64,000 nucleotides of DNA from CAVTWH01 sp963738365 (GTDB lineage Bacteria; Actinomycetota; Actinomycetes; Mycobacteriales; Micromonosporaceae), in contig CAVTWH010000007.1 of NCBI GenBank assembly GCA_963738365.1, positions 620,001 to 684,000 of the forward strand, written 5' to 3'. The notes below the pieces were generated by a model, which worked only from the letters and a program-made list of their open reading frames with translations, ran no database searches and was not told the DNA's origin. A program made the translations under genes and the position numbers. Below are positions 1 to 8,594 of this stretch, piece by piece (position 1 is the stretch's first letter; the number at the start of each line of letters is the position of its first letter).

Positions 1-832
1 TGACGGCGTGCTGGTACTGGGCGCCGGAGTAGCCGCCGGAGGGGACGTCGGCGGTGCCCAGCCAGCACTCCTCGTTCAGCGGTACCCGTACCGTGCGGAT
101 CTTCCAGCTGCGCATGGCGGTGACGGACGCCTGGTCCATCGGGCCGTTCCACATGCCGTTGCCCTGGATGCAGCCGAACTCGCCGCCGGAGCGGTTGACG
201 CCGAGCAGCCGGTAGGTGGCGCCGGAGGCGGTGAGCAGCTTGTTGCCGGAGACGTGCAGGGCCGGGGCGGCGCCGTTGTTGGGCGGCTGGCTGACGCTGA
301 CGCTCGGGCTGGGGCTTGCCGAGCGGCTGGGGCTGGTGCTCGGCGAGGCGCTGTGGGTCGTCGACGGGCTGGCGGTCGGGCTGCCGGCGCCGGTGGTCGT
401 CGGCCCGCTGCTGGGCAGGCCGTTACAGCTGACGCCGTTGAGGGTGAAGCTGGTCGGGACCGGGTTGGTGCTGCCCCACGAGCCGTTGAAGCCGATGCTG
501 GCGGTGCCGTTGGTGGCCAGGCTGCCGTTCCAGCTGTAGCTGGCGGCGGTGACGTGCTGGCCGCTCTGCGTCCAGGTGGCGCTCCAGCCCTGGGTGACCT
601 TCTGGGCGCTGTCCGGGAAGTCGAAGGCCAGCGTCCAGCTGGAGATCGCGTTGCCGAGGTTGGTGATGGTGACGGCGCCGGTGAACCCGCCGGACCACTG
701 GCTCTGCACGGCGTAGTTGACCGAGCAGCCGACGGTGGCGGCCGACGCGCTGGTGGTCGCGATCGCGGCGATGCCGGACGCGGCCAGCAGGGCGGCAGCA
801 CCCGCAGCCAGCAGGGCGTTTCGTTGTTTCAT
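1..832 (-). CDS. Secreted GH5-type cellulase with N-terminal CBM2 (3' part lies outside the window)
   Basis: Partial: about 277 residues are visible and the C-terminal part of the catalytic domain is beyond the left edge. Residues 1-32 form a Sec signal peptide (basic start, Ala-rich core, end at TSASAA). Residues 33-136 are a family 2 cellulose-binding module with the paired cysteines (VGCSV near its start, NGVSCNG at its end). A Ser/Thr/Pro linker covers 137-185. The catalytic domain then begins, with LLGVNRSGGEFGC and the strand TVRVPLNEECWLG typical of family 5 cellulases. The start is fixed by GAGGAG eight bases upstream of ATG. The protein should act outside the cell on cellulose or mixed-linked glucans. 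A CebR-type palindrome lies about 40 bp upstream, so sugar-responsive control is likely. Module identities are clear; exact GH5 subfamily and substrate are not. Confidence 0.88.
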   Translation of the reverse strand, partial: MKQRNALLAAGAAALLAASGIAAIATTSASAATVGCSVNYAVQSQWSGGFTGAVTITNLGNAISSWTLAFDFPDSAQKVTQGWSATWTQSGQHVTAASYSWNGSLATNGTASIGFNGSWGSTNPVPTSFTLNGVSCNGLPSSGPTTTGAGSPTASPSTTHSASPSTSPSRSASPSPSVSVSQPPNNGAAPALHVSGNKLLTASGATYRLLGVNRSGGEFGCIQGNGMWNGPMDQASVTAMRSWKIRTVRVPLNEECWLGTADVPSGGYSGAQYQHAV

Positions 833-871
833 GACGATGATCTCCTCGTTCGGTGCCAAGGACATCATCGA

Positions 872-885
872 TGGAAGCGCTCCCA
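872..885. promoter_or_regulatory. CebR-like operator (14-bp palindrome) upstream of the GH5 gene
   Basis: TGGAAGCGCTCCCA is one base away from the known CebR operator of actinomycetes (TGGGAGCGCTCCCA), which mediates cellobiose-responsive repression of cellulase genes. It sits 40 bp upstream of the cellulase start codon, where a LacI-family repressor would block transcription. The regulator itself need not be in this window. Confidence 0.7.
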
Positions 886-1118
886 CACTTTGCGGACTGA
901 AACCGCTTTAGTCAAGTCGAGCGCCGCGGCAGAGACAATTGCGCCGCGTAATTGCGGGAATACAATTTGTCGCTGGCCGACAGTGGAGTTGAGGAATCTT
1001 CGAATTGCTCAGCGTGAGCGGGTGGGCGGGAGATCCCGGCGCCCGTTCCAGTAGTGATTACTGAAAGCTATTGATTCATTACCGAGGGAGCGTCCCGCGC
1101 GGCTGCGTCGGACACCCG

Positions 1119-1136
1119 ACCAATGTCGACATTGGT
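1119..1136. promoter_or_regulatory. Perfect 18-bp palindrome, candidate operator
   Basis: ACCAATGTCGACATTGGT is an uninterrupted, perfectly self-complementary sequence in the intergenic region, about 235 bp upstream of the membrane-protein/DNA-binding-protein pair and 290 bp upstream of the cellulase on the other side. Its symmetry and lack of a loop suggest a dimeric protein-binding site rather than a hairpin. The regulator is unknown. Confidence 0.45.
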
Positions 1137-1355
1137 GCAGGTCGGCGCCTGTTCATGCAGAGCCGGAACAATTATTCGGCAGTGCTCGCGGCCGTTCGCC
1201 ATCTCGTTCCGCTATCTTACTCAACGTCACCACTCTTCGTCCGGATCATGGGGGCCTTCCGGAAAAAAACGATCTGAGTGGTACGCGGCAAATCTGTCGG
1301 CGTCGCCGCTGCCCCGTCGGTACGGGGCGGCACCTTCCCAAGGAGCACCATTCCC

Positions 1356-1571
1356 ATGGTCGATGCATCGTGCACCCCACTGACCGGCCTGACCGCGCGC
1401 CGCCCCGGCGCCCGGCTGGTGGTGATCGTCGTGATCCTCGCTCTGGCGTACCCCCTGATCCTGCTGGTCGCCGGCTTCCCGGCGCCGGCCGTCGTGGCGC
1501 TCGCCGCGGCCACCCTGCCGCCGCTGCTGGCCCTGGTCCGTCGGGTCGTCGCCCGCCCGGCGGTGAGGTAG
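1356..1571 (+). CDS. Small two-helix membrane protein, 71 aa, unknown function
   Basis: Start chosen at the ATG preceded by AAGGAG (about 1340-1345). After a short hydrophilic N-terminus (MVDASCTPLTG) residues 24-43 (VVIVVILALAYPLILLVAG) form one membrane helix and residues about 46-63 a second. The C-terminus is basic (RRVVARPAVR). The stop codon abuts the GTG start of the next gene, so the two are probably co-transcribed and the protein may be a membrane partner of that DNA-binding protein. I recognise no family. Confidence 0.6.
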   Translation: MVDASCTPLTGLTARRPGARLVVIVVILALAYPLILLVAGFPAPAVVALAAATLPPLLALVRRVVARPAVR

Positions 1572-2225
1572 GTGACCGGGGTGGGCCGGCCGTTCAAGGA
1601 CATCCCGCCGGACGCCCCCGGCGCGATCCTCGCCGAATACCTGCGGGTCCTGGTGGACCGCACCGAGATGACCACGCGTCAGATCGGCGAGCTGTCCCAC
1701 ACCGGGCACACCACGATCTCGCAGAACCTCAGCGGGCGGCTGCCCAGCCGGTGGGAGACGGTCGACACCACCATCCGGGCCATCTACCGGGCGCTGCGGG
1801 TCACCGGCCGGGACATCGGCTGGAGCCAGGACGAAGTCCGGGCGCAGGCCCGGGCGCTGTGGGAGCACTGCCGGGCCTACCCCCGGGCCCGCCCGGCCGC
1901 CGCCGGCATCGTCGTGGAGCTGGACCTCTACCCGGCGTCGGCGGTCGGGCACGACGCCCCGGCGCGGGTCATCCCACTGCCGCGCACCGGCGACGGCGCC
2001 ACCCGACGGCCCGCCGAGCTCACGCCGGGGCGTAGCCCCGCCGAGATCACCACGGGGCGTAGCCCCGCCGGGATCACCACGGGGCGTAGCCCCGCCGAGA
2101 TCGTTGAGGAACTGTGTGAGGCCGCCGCACGGACCGGCACCGACCTGCCTGAGCTGCTCCGGCTCATGCTCGACCAGCGGGCCGGCCGGTGCGGCGCCGG
2201 TCAGGTCGCGCGCCCTGGGCGGTGA
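1572..2225 (+). CDS. Helix-turn-helix DNA-binding protein with internal 9-residue repeats
   Basis: 217 residues starting at GTG directly after the preceding stop codon. Residues about 20-75 look like an XRE-type helix-turn-helix: TTRQIGELSHTGHTTISQNL followed by SGRLPSRWETVDTTIRAIYRAL. The middle (about 150-177) is a low-complexity stretch made of three 9-residue repeats of the type GRSPAEITT, encoded by 27-bp DNA repeats. The C-terminal segment (EELCEAAARTGTDLPELLRL) could form a helix for dimerisation. It probably regulates itself, the small membrane protein or the nearby cellulase, but no target is shown by the sequence. Confidence 0.7.
   Translation: MTGVGRPFKDIPPDAPGAILAEYLRVLVDRTEMTTRQIGELSHTGHTTISQNLSGRLPSRWETVDTTIRAIYRALRVTGRDIGWSQDEVRAQARALWEHCRAYPRARPAAAGIVVELDLYPASAVGHDAPARVIPLPRTGDGATRRPAELTPGRSPAEITTGRSPAGITTGRSPAEIVEELCEAAARTGTDLPELLRLMLDQRAGRCGAGQVARPGR
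2021..2101 (+). repeat. Three 27-bp in-frame tandem repeats, each with a GGGGC-GTA-GCCCC hairpin
   Basis: Copies at 2021-2047, 2048-2074 and 2075-2101 differ at only a few positions and lie inside the DNA-binding protein gene, so copy-number change would keep the reading frame. Each copy carries the inverted repeat GGGGC/GCCCC around GTA. Confidence 0.85.
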
Positions 2226-2298
2226 ACGGACGCCGACGACATCCTCACCGAACGCGGTTGACCGGTGTCCGAGTGGCAGATGTGCGGCGATCTCGGTC

Positions 2299-4609
2299 AT
2301 GCTGAGGACCGTGACCACGCCGCAGGAACTCGACGCCGGTTTCCGGGCCGCAGTCGCCGCGCTGGCCGCCGCAGGTGCGTCCGGGCCGGTCGACCCGGAG
2401 GCGGCGGTACCGCCGTCGCCCACGCTGACCGGGTCGCTGGCCCGCGACCTCTTCGACGCGCAGCTGGCCAGCCGGCACCTCGACCTGGCCGCCCGCTGGC
2501 TGCGCGACTTCCACGAGGGGTACTACACGATCGGGTCGGCCGGCCACGAAGGCAACGCCGCTGTGGCCGCCGCCCTGCGCAGCACCGACCCGGCCCTGCT
2601 GCACTACCGCTCGGGCGGCTTCTACTGCGCCCGGGCGCTGCTCAGCCACGCCGAGGGCGGCAAGCACGGCGGCCTGCCGGCCGCCATCCGGGACGTGCTG
2701 CGCGGCGTGGTCGCCTCGGCCCGGGAACCCATCGCGGGCGGCCGGCACAAGGTCTTCGGCCACCCCGACCTGGAGATCATCCCGACCACCTCGACGATCG
2801 CCTCGCACCTGCCCCGCGCCGTCGGCGTCGGCTTCGCCATCGAGCGCGCCCGGCGGGTCCCCCCGGCCGCCCCGGTCTGGCCGGCCGACGCCCTGGTGGT
2901 CTGCTCCTTCGGCGACGCCTCGATCAACCACGCGAGCGCCACGGCCGCGCTGAACACCGCCGGCTGGTGCGACCACTCGGGGCTGAAGCTGCCCATGCTG
3001 TTCGTCTGCGAGGACAACGGGCTGGGCATCAGCGTGCGTACCCCGCCCGGCTGGGCGGCCGAGGCGCTGCGCAGCAAGCCCGGCATCCGCTACTTCGAAG
3101 GCGACGGCCTGGAGCTGGTCGGCGCGTACGACGCGGCCAGCCGGGCGGCCGCCTGGGTACGCCGGCACCGCCGCCCGGCCGTGCTGCACCTGCGCACCGT
3201 CCGGCTGCTCGGGCACGCCGGCGCCGACGCCGAGCTGGGGTACCGCAAGGCGGCGGAGATCAGCACCGAGCTGACCATGGACCCGCTGGTCGGCACCGCC
3301 CGGGTGCTGGTCGGCGCCGGCCTGGCCAGCCCCGCCGAGGTGCTGGCCCGCTACGACGAGATCGGCTGGCAGGTCCGCAAGCTCGCCGAGGAAGTGCTCG
3401 GCGAACCCAAGCTGACCAGCGCCACCGACGTCGTCGCGCCGCTGGCGCCCCGCCGCCCGGTCCGGGTGGCCCGCGCCGTGGCCGCCGCCGGAGCCGAAGC
3501 CGCCCCGGCCGGGAACGACGCCCCACCGACCGTCGCCGCCCGGGTGCACGCGTTCGCCGGCCGGCTACCCGAGCACGCCGGCCCGCTCACCCTCGCCCAG
3601 TCGATCAACGCCGCGCTCACCGACGCCCTCGTCGCGCACCCCCAGGCGCTGCTGTTCGGCGAGGACGTGGCGGTCAAGGGCGGCGTCTACGGGGTGACCA
3701 AGGGGCTGCGCGAGCGCTTCGGCGCCGGCCGGGTCTTCGACACCCTGCTCGACGAGACCTCCATCCTGGGCCTGGCGCTGGGCGCGGGCCTCGGCGGCCT
3801 GCTGCCCATCCCGGAGATCCAGTACCTGGCCTACCTGCACAACGCCGAGGACCAGCTGCGCGGCGAGGCGGCCTCGATGTCGTTCTTCTCCAGCGGCGCC
3901 TACCGCAACCCGATGGTGCTGCGCGTCGCCGGCCTGGCCTACCAGGAGGGGTTCGGCGGGCACTTCCACAACGACAACTCGGTGGCCGTCCTGCGCGACA
4001 TCCCCGGGCTGGTGGTGGCCTGCCCGGCCCGGCCCGACGACGCCGCCGCGATGCTGCGTACCTGCCTCGCCGGCGGCCGCCGTGGACGGCGGCGTCTGCG
4101 CGTTCGTCGAGCCGATCGCCCTCTACCACACCCGGGACCTGCTACACCGAGGGCGACGGCGGCTGGCTCACCCGCTACCCGGCGCCGGAGGAGTGGGGCG
4201 ACGTCCACGTCCGGATCGGCCGGGCCGGCTGGACATCTTCGGCGACGGCGCCGACCTGACCATCATCACTTTCGGCAACGGGGTGCGCATGTCGCTGCGG
4301 GTGGCCGCCCGGATGGCCGCCGCCGGCATCGGTACCCGCGTGGTGGACCTGCGCTGGCTGTCCCCGCTGCCGGTGGCCGACATCGTCCGGGAGGCCGGCG
4401 CCACCGGCCGGGTGCTGGTCGTCGACGAGACCCGGCGCTCCGGCGGAGTCGGCGAAGGGGTGCTCGCCGCGCTCAGTGACGCCGGCTTCGTGGGTACCAC
4501 CCGGCGCACCTTCGCGGTCGACACCTTCGTCCCGCTCGGCGCTGCCGCCGGGCATGTGCTGGTCAGCGAGGAGTCGATCATGGAGGGTGCACGCGCCCTG
4601 CTGGCCTGA
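2299..4609 (+). CDS. Fused branched-chain 2-oxoacid dehydrogenase E1 (alpha+beta), with three frame breaks
   Basis: About 770 residues joining both E1 subunits of a 2-oxoacid dehydrogenase (branched-chain type), which decarboxylates 2-oxoacids with thiamine diphosphate and passes the acyl group to a lipoyl E2. The alpha half (residues 1-380) has GSAGHEGNAAV, the HYRSGGFY substrate region and the ThDP motif starting at FGDASINHASAT and ending at EDNGLGISV. The beta half starts near residue 430 (LTLAQSINAALTDAL, FGEDVAVKGGVYGVT) and ends with VLVSEESIMEGARALLA. Frame changes near 4080, 4135 and 4230 interrupt an otherwise conserved protein and look like sequence errors. Start is the ATG before LRTVTTPQELDAGF; a weak ribosome site makes it moderately certain. 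No E2/E3 genes are adjacent, so it may pair with a complex encoded elsewhere. Confidence 0.85.
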
Positions 4610-4726
4610 AAGGCCTTATCTTTGCGGAGTAGCCGGTGCGCCACTTGCGCACGGCGCCGTGACTGTGTGGACTACCCGCTAACGGTGTCGACGGACGACG
4701 CCGATCGCAGGAGGAGGCAGGGGACA

Positions 4727-5164
4727 GTGAGCGCGACCGCGGGTCAGGCCGCTGACGGCGTACGCAGCCTGGCGGACCGGTTCGGCATCGAACCGGGCAT
4801 GGTCGTTATGGAGATGGGCTACGACGACGACGTAGACGAAGATCTCCGCGACGCCCTGATCGACCGCGTCGGAGACCTGGTCGACGAGGACACCGACGAG
4901 GTGGTGGACGTGGTGCTGCTGTGGTGGCGCGACGGCGACGGCGATCTCGTGGACACCCTGGTCGACGCACTCGGACCGCTCGCCGACAACGGGGTGGTAT
5001 GGCTGCTGACCCCCAAGTCCGGCCGGGACGGTCACGTCGAGCCCAGCGACATCACCGAGTCGGCGCCCACCGCCGGCCTGGCCCAGACCACGATCATCAG
5101 CGCCGGCAAGGACTGGAGCGGCGCCCGCCTGGTCGCGCCGCGGGCGGCCCGCGGCAAGCGCTGA
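4727..5164 (+). CDS. DUF3052 family protein
   Basis: 145 residues, GTG start placed after a strong AGGAGGAGG at about 4708-4716. The protein is very acidic and begins ADGVRSLADRFGIEPGMVVME, with DDDVDEDLRDALIDRVG and a hydrophobic strand VVDVVLLWWRDGDGDLVDTL, matching the DUF3052 family conserved across Actinobacteria (an M. tuberculosis homologue is encoded near its ahpE). The fold resembles a small Rossmann-like domain; no activity is established. Here too it sits just upstream of a peroxiredoxin gene, a conserved neighbourhood in actinomycetes. Confidence 0.85.
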   Translation: MSATAGQAADGVRSLADRFGIEPGMVVMEMGYDDDVDEDLRDALIDRVGDLVDEDTDEVVDVVLLWWRDGDGDLVDTLVDALGPLADNGVVWLLTPKSGRDGHVEPSDITESAPTAGLAQTTIISAGKDWSGARLVAPRAARGKR

Positions 5165-5173
5165 CCACGCCCC

Positions 5174-5199
5174 GGACGCCCGCCCGACCCCGGGCGTCC
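5174..5199 (+). terminator. Candidate terminator hairpin after the DUF3052 gene
   Basis: GGACGCCCG at 5174-5182 pairs with CGGGCGTCC at 5191-5199 (9 bp, 8-nt loop), starting 10 bp after the stop codon. There is no U-tract, as is common in high-GC actinomycetes. Confidence 0.5.
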
Positions 5200-5295
5200 C
5201 GGGCCACCGCCGACCGGGCCCGACGCGACCGCGCCGGGCTCTCGTGGCATGCTCGACCGCGTCCGACCGTGACTTTCCCGGCATAGGAGCGTGGC

Positions 5296-5748
5296 ATGCC
5301 CATCGAGGTAGGGGCGCAGGCCCCCGACTTCGTCCTCAAGGACCAGAACAACCAGGAAGTCCGCCTCTCCGACTTCCGTGGCGCCAAGAAGGTGCTGCTG
5401 GTCTTCTATCCGCTCGCCTTCACCGGCACCTGCCAGGGCGAGCTGTGCAGCGTCCGGGACAACCTCGGCGACTTCGCCAACGACGAGGTCCAGGTGCTGA
5501 CCGTGAGCGTCGACTCGCCCTACTCGCACAAGGTCTGGGCCATCCAGCAGGGGTACGAGTTCCCGCTGCTCGCCGACTTCTGGCCGCACGGCGCCGTGGC
5601 CCAGGCGTACGGCGTGTTCAACGCCGAGAAGGGCTTCGCCAACCGGGGTACCTTCGTGATCGACACGACCGGCATCGTGGTCTTCGCCGAGATGAACGGG
5701 CCGGGCGAGGCTCGTGACCAGGACGCCTGGCGCAAGGCCCTGGCCTGA
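5296..5748 (+). CDS. ahpE: AhpE-type peroxiredoxin
   Basis: 150 residues, full length for the family. A thioredoxin-fold peroxidase that reduces hydroperoxides and peroxynitrite in the cytoplasm. The active-site motif PLAFTGTCQGELC places the peroxidatic cysteine at residue 46, with the usual Thr three residues earlier; a second cysteine at 51 could serve as resolving residue. Other family marks are GAQAPDFVLKDQNNQEV at the N-terminus, VLLVFYPLAF, and SVDSPYSHKVWA. The start has GGAG about eight bases upstream (ATAGGAGCGTGGC before ATG). It follows the DUF3052 gene in the same direction, as in mycobacteria. Electron donor (mycoredoxin or thioredoxin) cannot be told from the sequence. Confidence 0.93.
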   Translation: MPIEVGAQAPDFVLKDQNNQEVRLSDFRGAKKVLLVFYPLAFTGTCQGELCSVRDNLGDFANDEVQVLTVSVDSPYSHKVWAIQQGYEFPLLADFWPHGAVAQAYGVFNAEKGFANRGTFVIDTTGIVVFAEMNGPGEARDQDAWRKALA

Positions 5749-5834
5749 TCCATTTCTGCGTGACCCCGGCCGGGGTCGTGGAGAGGTGAAGTGACCGGGC
5801 AGGGCCGGCAGGATAGACTGTCGGCCGTTGTCCG

Positions 5835-5906
5835 GGGCGCGTAGCTCAGCGGAAGAGCACTCGCCTTACAAGCGAGGGGTCGCAGGTTCGAAACCTGCCG
5901 CGCCCA
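5835..5906 (+). tRNA. tRNA-Val (anticodon TAC)
   Basis: Cloverleaf of 72 nt: acceptor stem GGGCGCG (5835-5841) pairs with CGCGCCC (5899-5905); anticodon stem CTCGC/GCGAG encloses the loop CTTACAA with anticodon TAC at 5867-5869, reading GUA valine codons. The T arm has the normal GGTTCGAAACC. Discriminator A is at 5906 and the 3' CCA is not encoded. Confidence 0.96.
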
Positions 5907-6169
5907 CCCCGAATCACCAGGGCAGATACTCCATCTTCGTGATCTTGCAAGGCGCTGCCCGGCGGCCGGTGTGCCGGAGATCGGGAAACCGGACATCCGG
6001 TCGCCGGCCGGCTCCCGCGCTTCGGGCGCTTGGATCACCCGTTCAGTCGGACGGTCAGCAGGCCACGCTTCATGTCGATGTCCGGCCGGCGCACCGAGAG
6101 GCCGACGTCGGATCGACCGGCTGCTGTCGGGGGCGCTATGGTCGCTGCACCGGGACGAAGGTGGGTGTC

Positions 6170-6385
6170 GTGGCGCGGAGGTTTCGCAGGCCCACCGCCG
6201 CTCAGTTGGCCGCGATGCTCCTCATGAGCCCGTTGCTCGTGCTGGAAAGGGTGCTGACGTCCAGTCGCCATTGGCGGGCGGTGTGGGCGTTCGACGGGCT
6301 GATCCTTGCCGTGGCGGCCGTTCAGCACTTCCGGTCGAGGTCTGAGCGGCGCCGTAAGCAGCTGCCGCCGGAGGCGGGTGAGTAG
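6170..6385 (+). CDS. Small membrane-associated hypothetical protein, 71 aa
   Basis: GTG start chosen after GACGAAGG; an alternative GTG lies 9 bp upstream. The sequence has a basic N-terminus (ARRFRRPTAAQ), a hydrophobic stretch LAAMLLMSPLLVLERVL, then a second one FDGLILAVAAVQHF and a strongly basic C-terminus (RSRSERRRKQLPP). It looks like a small protein with one or two membrane helices. No homologue comes to mind; coding status is uncertain but codon bias is consistent. Confidence 0.4.
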   Translation: MARRFRRPTAAQLAAMLLMSPLLVLERVLTSSRHWRAVWAFDGLILAVAAVQHFRSRSERRRKQLPPEAGE

Positions 6386-6468
6386 CCGCTTCCGCCTCCC
6401 TTTGGTGAAGCCGGGAAGCTGACCGCCTGACATCGCCGAGGGTCAGCTCAGGTCGCGCGCGGGACGGC

Positions 6469-7020
6469 TCAGGATGTCCTGGAGTACAGCGGCGCGAGAT
6501 GCGCGGTGAGTGGTCCGAGGAACTGCGCAGGGTGGTGCGGATCGTCCCCGGAAGCGAGCACGGACGCGCCGACGGCGCAGAAGAACCCGTCGCCGTCGGT
6601 GAAGTCGGGGAGCAGGCGGATGAACCAGCGGTAGCCCGGTGGCCGTGCGGGTACGCCGGCAGCGTTCAGGTACTCGTTGATGTCCCGGTCGACGGAGTCC
6701 TGTTCGGCCCAAGTGCGCTGGGAGACAGCCGTGGCGGGTCGGCCGGAATGCCGCCAGGTGGTGACCGTGGCGTGCCGTTCCAGCCGGTCGCGGGCGCGGA
6801 GCAGGTGGTGGGGACCGGCGACCCAGCCGACGAGGGCGCCCCACCCCGACTCGGGGAGCTCCACGTAACGGAATCCGGCGATCTCGCCGGGCGCGGACTC
6901 CGTCAGACCGTCCGGTACCTCGGAGTCAGCCACTTCTGGCACGTCCGACCAGCCGTGGTCGGCTCCGGCGCCCTGGATCACGCTCCACCCCACAGTGGTT
7001 GGACCGGAGCTCGTCCGCAC
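6469..7020 (-). CDS. Hypothetical protein, 183 aa, soluble
   Basis: A continuous frame starting with GTG (RTSSGPTTVGWSVIQG) with good actinobacterial codon bias. No signal peptide or membrane helix. Recognisable features are only general: an acidic N-terminal part, GWGALVGWVAGPHHLLRARD in the middle, DRDINEYLNAAGVPARPPG, and an aromatic segment YRWFIRLLPDFTDGDGFFC. It reads away from the sigma-factor gene, from which it is separated by about 245 bp of shared promoter space. I do not recognise the family. Confidence 0.6.
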   Translation of the reverse strand: MRTSSGPTTVGWSVIQGAGADHGWSDVPEVADSEVPDGLTESAPGEIAGFRYVELPESGWGALVGWVAGPHHLLRARDRLERHATVTTWRHSGRPATAVSQRTWAEQDSVDRDINEYLNAAGVPARPPGYRWFIRLLPDFTDGDGFFCAVGASVLASGDDPHHPAQFLGPLTAHLAPLYSRTS

Positions 7021-7264
7021 CGGCCGCAGACGGCTCCCTCGGCTCGTCGGGTCACACCGCAGGATACGCAGGCCGCAGCCGGTTCACGATCTCCTGATCG
7101 TCCGGGAGCACCCCGTGCGACCGTGGTCGCGTCGACAGCGGGGCGGCGGTACAGGTACGACGCGCCACCTCAGCCGCGTTCTGCCGACACCGTGTCACGC
7201 GGGTGCCCGGTGGATGCGTCGAACAGTACGCAGGAGCACCGCAGCCACCCGGGAGGTTCAGCAG

Positions 7265-7774
7265 ATGGCCGACGACGCCGACTTCGTCGAGTTCGCCACG
7301 GCGCGTACACCGGCGCTGCTGCGCACCGGGTGGCTGCTGTGCGGCAACTGGCACCAGGCGCAGGACCTGGTACAGGAGACGCTGGCCCGGATGTTCTCCA
7401 GCTGGCGCCGGGGCGGCCCCGACCGGCTCGCCAACCCGGCGGCGTACGCCCAGGTAGTCCTGGTGCGGACCTACCTGAGCGCCCGCCGGCTGCGCCGCTT
7501 CCACGAGCAGCCGACCGAACTGACCGGCGACGACCTGCCCGCGCACACCGAGGACGCCACGGTACGGGTGGCCGTCGCCCAGGCGCTGGCCCAGCTCGCT
7601 CCGCGCGACCGGGCCGTACTCGTCCTGCGCTACCTGCACGACCGCAGCGTCGAACAGGTCGCCGCCGACCTCGGCCAGAGCCCGGCCGCTGTCCGCACCC
7701 GGAGCCGGCGGGCGCTGCACCGCCTGCGCACCCTGATCGGCGACGAGCAGCTCGCCGACCTCGCCCGCAACTGA
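7265..7774 (+). CDS. SigE-family ECF RNA polymerase sigma factor
   Basis: 169 residues; ATG preceded by GGAGG at 7252-7256. Region 2 (residues 5-70) contains FVEFATARTPALLRTGWLLC, DLVQETLARMFSSW and the -10 recognition helix segment NPAAYAQVVLVRTYLS. Region 4 (about 100-155) shows LAQLAPRDRAVLVLRYLHD, SVEQVAADLGQSPAAVRTRS and ALHRLRTLI. This matches the actinobacterial SigE (SACE_1560-type) family of small ECF factors. The next gene, 18 bp downstream, encodes a single-span membrane protein that probably tunes its activity, an arrangement typical of this family, though no anti-sigma zinc motif is visible. Confidence 0.9.
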   Translation: MADDADFVEFATARTPALLRTGWLLCGNWHQAQDLVQETLARMFSSWRRGGPDRLANPAAYAQVVLVRTYLSARRLRRFHEQPTELTGDDLPAHTEDATVRVAVAQALAQLAPRDRAVLVLRYLHDRSVEQVAADLGQSPAAVRTRSRRALHRLRTLIGDEQLADLARN

Positions 7775-7792
7775 CCAGCTGAGGAGTACCCG

Positions 7793-8548
7793 ATGCCCGA
7801 GACCGAGCTCGACGACCCGTTGGCCACCGCCCTGCCGCACCTGTTGGAGCGGGCGGTACCCGACCGCCGGCCGCCGGTACACCCGCTGGTGGCCGGCGGC
7901 CTGGCCCGCGGCTACCGGCGTCGGCGACTGCGCCGGCTCGGACAGGTGGCCGGCGTCGCCGCCGCCGTGGTGGCGCTGTCCCTGCCGATCGGCCTGGTGG
8001 CGAACGCCGTCCAGGACCGGCCGACCGCCGCGCAGCCGGGCGCTCCCGCCACGGGCAGCCCGTCCGCTGGCGCTGCCGGCCCGCTGGTGCACAGCCAGCA
8101 GGGCGTGTTGGAGGCGCTGGTCGTGCTGCTGCAACCGAAAGGCACGGTGACCTGGCCGGTGAGTGGCCGGGGCAACGGCGCCGCCTACCGGGCGAGCGTC
8201 CGGTTCGACGACGGCCACGGCCCGGCCCTGGTCGCCGCCGCCGTCTGGGCGAGCCCGGCCAGCGCCAACGTGCCCGCCGCAGGCACCTGCACCCCCGGCC
8301 CGGACTGCGTGACCACTGAGCTGGCCGACGGCTCGATGCTCTACGGCCGGCTCGACCGGGTCACTGCGGTGGATCCTGCCGAGGCGGTCGCCATGGCCTG
8401 GCTGGTCCGGCCGGACGGCACCGCGGTGTCGCTACAGGCGTGGAACGCCACCGAGGCGAAGGGCTCCGACATCACCCGGCCCGCGCCGCCGTTCACGGTG
8501 GCCCAGCTGGTCGAGATGGTCCAGGCACCGGTCTGGCTGGCCCACTGA
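7793..8548 (+). CDS. Single-pass membrane protein encoded next to the sigma factor (possible regulator)
   Basis: 251 residues. The N-terminal 48 residues are cytosolic-looking (TALPHLLERAVPDRRPPVHP, RRRRLRRLG), followed by one membrane helix (about 50-72, VAGVAAAVVALSLPIGLVA), then an Ala/Pro/Ser linker and an extracytoplasmic domain of about 150 residues with two cysteines (CTPGPDC) likely forming a disulfide. Such proteins usually follow SigE-type sigma factors in actinomycetes and may act as anti-sigma factors or signal receptors, but I see no HxxxCxxC motif. RBS GAGGAG precedes ATG. A perfect 12-bp terminator hairpin follows at 8565. Confidence 0.75.
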   Translation: MPETELDDPLATALPHLLERAVPDRRPPVHPLVAGGLARGYRRRRLRRLGQVAGVAAAVVALSLPIGLVANAVQDRPTAAQPGAPATGSPSAGAAGPLVHSQQGVLEALVVLLQPKGTVTWPVSGRGNGAAYRASVRFDDGHGPALVAAAVWASPASANVPAAGTCTPGPDCVTTELADGSMLYGRLDRVTAVDPAEAVAMAWLVRPDGTAVSLQAWNATEAKGSDITRPAPPFTVAQLVEMVQAPVWLAH

Positions 8549-8564
8549 GCCCGAGGGGGTACGA

Positions 8565-8594
8565 GCTGCCCGGGGCCGCTGTGCCCCGGGCAGC
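8565..8594 (+). terminator. Terminator hairpin of the sigma-factor operon
   Basis: GCTGCCCGGGGC (8565-8576) pairs perfectly with GCCCCGGGCAGC (8583-8594), 12 bp with a 6-nt loop, 16 bp after the stop codon. Confidence 0.7.

Larger units (their letters stand above)
833..1355. other. Non-coding intergenic region, 523 bp
   Basis: Separates the leftward cellulase from the rightward small membrane protein and is less GC-rich than its surroundings between about 940 and 1280. Apart from the CebR-like site at 872 and the 18-bp palindrome at 1119 I see no gene. It must hold divergent promoters; a run of seven A lies near 1263. Confidence 0.5.

Noticed and set aside
2265..4259. Long arginine- and proline-rich open frames in other phases of the E1 gene and similar long frames throughout the window
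   Set aside because: In DNA this GC-rich, non-coding frames stay open for long distances; the Arg/Pro/Ala-rich products lack any family motif and overlap genes with clear conserved domains.
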